From: SMYC01 sp963578475
GTDB lineage: Bacteria > Acidobacteriota > Vicinamibacteria > Marinacidobacterales > SMYC01
Length of the DNA: 64,000 bases
NCBI GenBank assembly: GCA_963578475.1
Contig: CAUZCL010000001.1
Location: 124,001 to 188,000, forward strand
Reading direction: 5' to 3'
Shown: piece by piece, positions 60,955 to 64,000 of the stretch
Numbering within the stretch: the first letter of the stretch is position 1
Layout of the letters: every line of letters starts with the position of its first letter
Notes under the pieces: model-generated
Told to the model about the DNA's origin: nothing
The model's database searches: none
Seen by the model: only the letters and a program-made list of their open reading frames with translations
Made by a program: the position numbers and the translations under genes

Positions 60955-62049
60955 ATGGCCGCACTCGCGCTCGACACGCTGATCTTCTTTGTCACGTCGC
61001 ACTGTAACTCCAAGTGCCGTACGTGCTTCTACTGGGAGGAGCTCAACCAGGACACTGATTTGAGCTTCGAAGAGATTAAGCAGCTATCCGCCACGATGCC
61101 GCGCTTCAACGAAATCTGGCTCTCGGGCGGCGAGCCCACCTTGCGCGCGGAGCTCGTCGACATTCTCGAGCTTTTTTACCGCGCCAACGGGGTCCGCTCG
61201 ATCAACCTGCCGGCCAACGGGATCCTTCCCGAAAAGCTTCTCGCGTTGCTCGAAGCGACGTTCGAGCGTTGTCCCGAGCTTCGCATCAACTTGAACCTCG
61301 CGCTCGACGGGATTGGCGAGACCCATGATCGCATCCGAGGCGTTCCGGGCAATTACGACCGGGCTCTCGAGAGCCTGGAGCTTCTCGACGGGCTCCGCCA
61401 TCTCGACGCCCGGCTGAGGCTTCACGTGAACTCCGTCATCTGTAGCGAGAACGTCGACGAGATGCACGCGCTCGGACGGATCCTGCGCGACCGCTTCGAC
61501 CTCGACGGGCATTATTTTCAAATCATCCGAGGCGAGCCGATGGATCCCGCGCTTCTCGATGTCCACAAAGACACACTCGAGCAGCTCCATCAGGACCTGA
61601 AGCCCCTCTATGAGCACTACGCTTCCAAGGTCGGCGCCCGCAAGAGCTGGTTCGGCAAGGCCACCTATCTTGGCGTGCTCGGCCTGTACCACGAGATTCA
61701 AGCTGCAAATCTCGAGCGCCATCATCGATGGCCTATGCCGTGTACCGCCGCGCAGAACATTGCGGTCTTGGATGCGAACGGCGATATCCGCTCTTGCGAG
61801 CTTCGCGAGCCGCTCGGGAATCTTCGCGACTATGATTGCGACTGGAGCCGCTTCTGGCAGTCGCGGGAGCGCGCCGAAGAGATTGCCGCCATCAAACGTG
61901 ATGGCTGCTGGTGCACGCATGTCTGTTTCATCCACGCGAGCCTGAAGGCGAGCAAGAAAGCCTTGGCCATCGACGTGCCGCGCGCCTATTTGCATCAAAT
62001 CGATTCAAGGAAGGACACCGATGTCAAAGGTTTTACAAATCGGGCATAG
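60955..62049 (+). CDS. radical SAM protein with C-terminal Cys cluster
   Basis: The protein has 364 residues. The 4Fe-4S-SAM motif CNSKCRTCFYW is near residue 20, followed by IWLSGGEPTLR near 54 (SAM contact). The barrel continues to about 240. A C-terminal cluster has Cys in MPCTAAQN, RSCELREP, and GCWCTHVCF, a SPASM or twitch-like auxiliary site. The substrate is unknown; SPASM enzymes often act on peptides, but no precursor peptide is seen nearby. Its last 29 bases overlap the MqnD-like gene. It is not MqnC or MqnE, whose motifs and lengths differ. Confidence 0.85.
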   Translation: MAALALDTLIFFVTSHCNSKCRTCFYWEELNQDTDLSFEEIKQLSATMPRFNEIWLSGGEPTLRAELVDILELFYRANGVRSINLPANGILPEKLLALLEATFERCPELRINLNLALDGIGETHDRIRGVPGNYDRALESLELLDGLRHLDARLRLHVNSVICSENVDEMHALGRILRDRFDLDGHYFQIIRGEPMDPALLDVHKDTLEQLHQDLKPLYEHYASKVGARKSWFGKATYLGVLGLYHEIQAANLERHHRWPMPCTAAQNIAVLDANGDIRSCELREPLGNLRDYDCDWSRFWQSRERAEEIAAIKRDGCWCTHVCFIHASLKASKKALAIDVPRAYLHQIDSRKDTDVKGFTNRA

Positions 62050-62854
62050 CCCGGATCCTGATGACGCATTCATGTTCTGCGCGCTCTCGCATGGCGCCGT
62101 CAAAATTCGCGATTTCGAGATCGACCATGTGCTCGAGGATATCCAGTCGCTCAACGAGCGAGCGATGAAAGGCGATCTCGAGGTCACGGCAATCTCGGCG
62201 CATGCCTTTCTCTCCGTCGCCGACAAATATTGGATCATGGCGACCGGCGCGAGCATGGGCGAGGGCTACGGCCCGGTCGTCATTTCGAAAGAAGCGCTTA
62301 CGATCGACGCGCTCGAAGGCAAGCGCGTCGCCATTCCCGGTGAGATCACAACAGCGGCGCTTCTCTCGCGTATTTTTCTTCCAAAGTTCGAAGCGGTCGT
62401 TCGGCCCTTCGACACGATCTTCGACGCGGTCGACAAAGGCGATGCGGATGCCGGTGTCATCATCCACGAAGGCCAGCTGACCTATGCCGACAAGGGCTAT
62501 CACAAGATTCTGGACTTTGGAGAGCAGTGGGAAAAAGAAACGGGGCTTCCTCTGCCGTTAGGCCTCGACGTCGTACGGCGCGATCTCGGGCGCGAGCTCG
62601 CGGTGGAGATCAACACTGCGATGCGCGCGAGCATTGATTGGGCCTATGAGAACGAAGAAGAGGCGCTCACTTACTCGCTCAAGTTCGGCCGCGGCCTCGA
62701 GCGCGAGCTCGGTCGGCGCTTCGTGAAGATGTACGTTTCGGACATCACGAAAGACATGGGCGACGCCGGCGAGAAAGCTTTGCGCGAGCTCTTCGCGCGG
62801 GCGGAGGCGGCGGGGGTCGTCGACAAAGCCCCAGAGTTCGAGCTGATTCGCTAA
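62021..62854 (+). CDS. mqnD: MqnD-like protein (1,4-dihydroxy-6-naphthoate synthase family)
   Basis: The protein has 277 residues, starting after AAGGAAGG inside the radical SAM gene. It has the periplasmic-binding-protein fold without a signal peptide: GHSPDPDDAFMFCALSHG at the N-terminus (a mark of MqnA/MqnD), EVTAISAHAFLSVADKYW, GPVVISKEAL, and VIIHEGQLTYADKG with the conserved His. MqnD turns cyclic de-hypoxanthine futalosine into dihydroxynaphthoate for menaquinone. No other mqn gene is in the window, so family membership is firmer than the exact reaction. Confidence 0.8.
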   Translation: MSKVLQIGHSPDPDDAFMFCALSHGAVKIRDFEIDHVLEDIQSLNERAMKGDLEVTAISAHAFLSVADKYWIMATGASMGEGYGPVVISKEALTIDALEGKRVAIPGEITTAALLSRIFLPKFEAVVRPFDTIFDAVDKGDADAGVIIHEGQLTYADKGYHKILDFGEQWEKETGLPLPLGLDVVRRDLGRELAVEINTAMRASIDWAYENEEEALTYSLKFGRGLERELGRRFVKMYVSDITKDMGDAGEKALRELFARAEAAGVVDKAPEFELIR

Positions 62855-62863
62855 CTAGAACAG

Positions 62864-63628
62864 CTACTGATTTAGCTCGTAGATGATCCTCAGGCCCTCG
62901 AGTGTCAGCCGAGGATTTACGATGTCGATCACTTGGGTCCATTCGGCGACGATCTCGGCCATGCCGCCCGTCGCGATCACTTTCGGCTCGCCGGGCGCTT
63001 CCGATTTGAGGCGCGCCACGAGCTCCTTTACGAGCCCCAGATAGCCGAGCACGAGACCGGACCGCATGGCGCTCACTGTGTTGGTGCCGATGGCCTTGTC
63101 CGGAAGCGTGAGCTCGACTCTCGGGAGCTTAGAAGTGCGCCGCACGAGCGCGTCCGCCGTGATCCCGAGCCCGGGAGCGATAGCGCCGCCGAGATAGTCG
63201 CCCTCTTTCGAGACCACGTCAAAGGTCGTTGCCGTTCCCAGGTCGGCCACAATGGCTGGGCCGCCATAGAGCTTGTGCACCGCAGCTGTATTGGCGATGC
63301 GATCGGCGCCGACTTCTTCCAGGTTGTCAATCTTGATGCCGATCCCCGTCTCGATGCCGTACGCAACGATAACCGGAGGGTGTCCGAGCACGCGCTCCAT
63401 GAGCTCCTGAAACGTCGCGGTCAAAGGCGGTACGACGCTCGCGATCACGGCGCCGGAAATGTCCTTCCAGGAAAGCCCCTTGTCCTCGAGGAGTGCTTTC
63501 AAAAGAACGTAGTACTCGTCAGCGAGGTGGTCGAGATGCGTCGTGACCCGCCAGTCGGTCTTCCAACCGCCGTCGTGATACACACCGATGGCGGTCTTCG
63601 TATTGCCGACATCGAGCACGAGAAGCAC
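62864..63628 (-). CDS. coaX: type III pantothenate kinase
   Basis: The protein has 254 residues of the ASKHA fold. It has VLDVGNTKTAIGVY (phosphate 1), SVVPPLTATFQEL, the central GADRIANTAAVHKLYG, VADLGTATTFDVVSKEG (phosphate 2), and VIATGGMAEIV (adenosine). It phosphorylates pantothenate as the first step to CoA and needs a monovalent cation. It converges on the MqnD-like gene with nine bases between. Full length. Confidence 0.95.
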   Translation of the reverse strand: MLLVLDVGNTKTAIGVYHDGGWKTDWRVTTHLDHLADEYYVLLKALLEDKGLSWKDISGAVIASVVPPLTATFQELMERVLGHPPVIVAYGIETGIGIKIDNLEEVGADRIANTAAVHKLYGGPAIVADLGTATTFDVVSKEGDYLGGAIAPGLGITADALVRRTSKLPRVELTLPDKAIGTNTVSAMRSGLVLGYLGLVKELVARLKSEAPGEPKVIATGGMAEIVAEWTQVIDIVNPRLTLEGLRIIYELNQ

Positions 63629-63678
63629 GGCAGCATTGTAGCATCACGCCTCGAAGGCGAACGTGGTACAACTCGGCC

Positions 63679-64000
63679 GTGATACCCATCGCAGAGATCC
63701 GAGCGGCAAGAAAAGCTATCGAAGGCCGCGCATTGCGAACGCCGCTCGTACGCTTGAACTACCCCGAGAGCTCACGTGAGATTTATCTCAAGCTCGAGAG
63801 CCTCCAACCCATCGCTTCGTTCAAGCTGCGGGGCGCAATCAACGCGTTCCGGCTCGCGCCTCCCGAGGAGATCGCAAAAGGCGTCTTCACGGCGAGCGCC
63901 GGCAATTGGGCGCAAGGCATCGCATGGGTGGCGAGAGAGAAGAACATTCCGTGCACCATCATCGTTCCCGACCACGCGCCGAAAACGAAGCTCGCGGCGA
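63679..64000 (+). CDS. threonine/serine dehydratase, N-terminal part (cut by window edge)
   Basis: A GTG at 63679 opens IPIAEIRAARKAIEG and RTPLVRLNYPE, then SFKLRGAINAF, where the Lys binds PLP, and VFTASAGNWAQGIAWVAR. This is the start of fold-type II threonine dehydratases (IlvA/TdcB), which make 2-oxobutyrate from threonine. The C-terminus lies beyond the window, so whether a regulatory ACT domain is present is unknown. It is divergent from coaX. Confidence 0.85.
   Translation, partial: MIPIAEIRAARKAIEGRALRTPLVRLNYPESSREIYLKLESLQPIASFKLRGAINAFRLAPPEEIAKGVFTASAGNWAQGIAWVAREKNIPCTIIVPDHAPKTKLAA

Noticed and set aside
1..64000. CRISPR arrays, rRNA genes, prophage
   Set aside because: I saw no regularly spaced repeats, no rRNA-like segments and no phage structural genes in the window.

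Overview
The window is GC-rich bacterial chromosome with bidirectional, tightly packed gene blocks. Several features point to Acidobacteriota: an 814-residue duplicated MacB/FtsX-type permease without its ATPase (the ADOP type), eukaryote-like Ser/Thr kinases with zinc-ribbon, membrane or TolB-propeller extensions, a probable fragment of a TIGR02999-like ECF sigma factor, a DUF3014 protein, and many secreted peptidases and hydrolases. The phylum call is an inference from gene content; no rRNA gene or tRNA is present to confirm it.

Layout. 1-4.6 kb: end of an OsmC-type gene, a lipoprotein acetamidase/formamidase, an alpha/beta hydrolase and several gene fragments. 4.4-9.5 kb: an arginine operon on the minus strand (small ORF, argC, argD, acetylornithine-type carbamoyltransferase, argB, then msrB and a stub of msrA), preceded by a tandem ArgR operator that overlaps a sigma70-type promoter. 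9.5-13 kb: M20 peptidase, a 211-bp palindromic element, an MBL-fold hydrolase and a DUF3014 protein. 13-19 kb: debris of broken genes around a vapBC pair, a P1 peptidase and an FAA hydrolase. 19.6-29.2 kb: hydrolases, MscS channel, fatty-acid desaturase, trmB, ADOP permease, a second vapBC and an ABC-F ATPase. 29.3-41.7 kb: frameshifted TPR lipoprotein, a propeller gene split by a 490-bp IS630-type element, DinB, M24 and amidohydrolase genes, an S9 peptidase, and a decayed kinase. 41.7-53.2 kb: housekeeping genes (folC-accD, dNK-folK, an acyl-CoA synthetase-gatB-ftsE-udk operon, and ftsX facing it on the other strand), plus a membrane-protein gene broken by a small inversion. 53.3-64 kb: MBL phosphodiesterase-like protein, a GT2 glycosyltransferase, CocE/NonD hydrolase, MmgE/PrpD protein, a polysaccharide deacetylase with an early stop, a radical SAM protein overlapping an MqnD-like gene, coaX and the start of a threonine dehydratase gene.

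The most striking property is gene decay. I count about fifteen broken genes: stubs joined to each other at abrupt junctions (near 2.57, 4.44, 13.08, 17.74, 31.0, 38.38 and 60.75 kb), single-base frameshifts, in-frame stops, one IS insertion that can be removed in silico to restore the reading frame exactly, and one 221-bp inversion bounded by 6-bp inverted repeats whose reversal restores a continuous reading frame across both ends. This suggests a lineage losing accessory genes while keeping its biosynthetic core. Some single-base lesions could instead be sequencing errors. I did not find a clear new defence or biosynthetic system.
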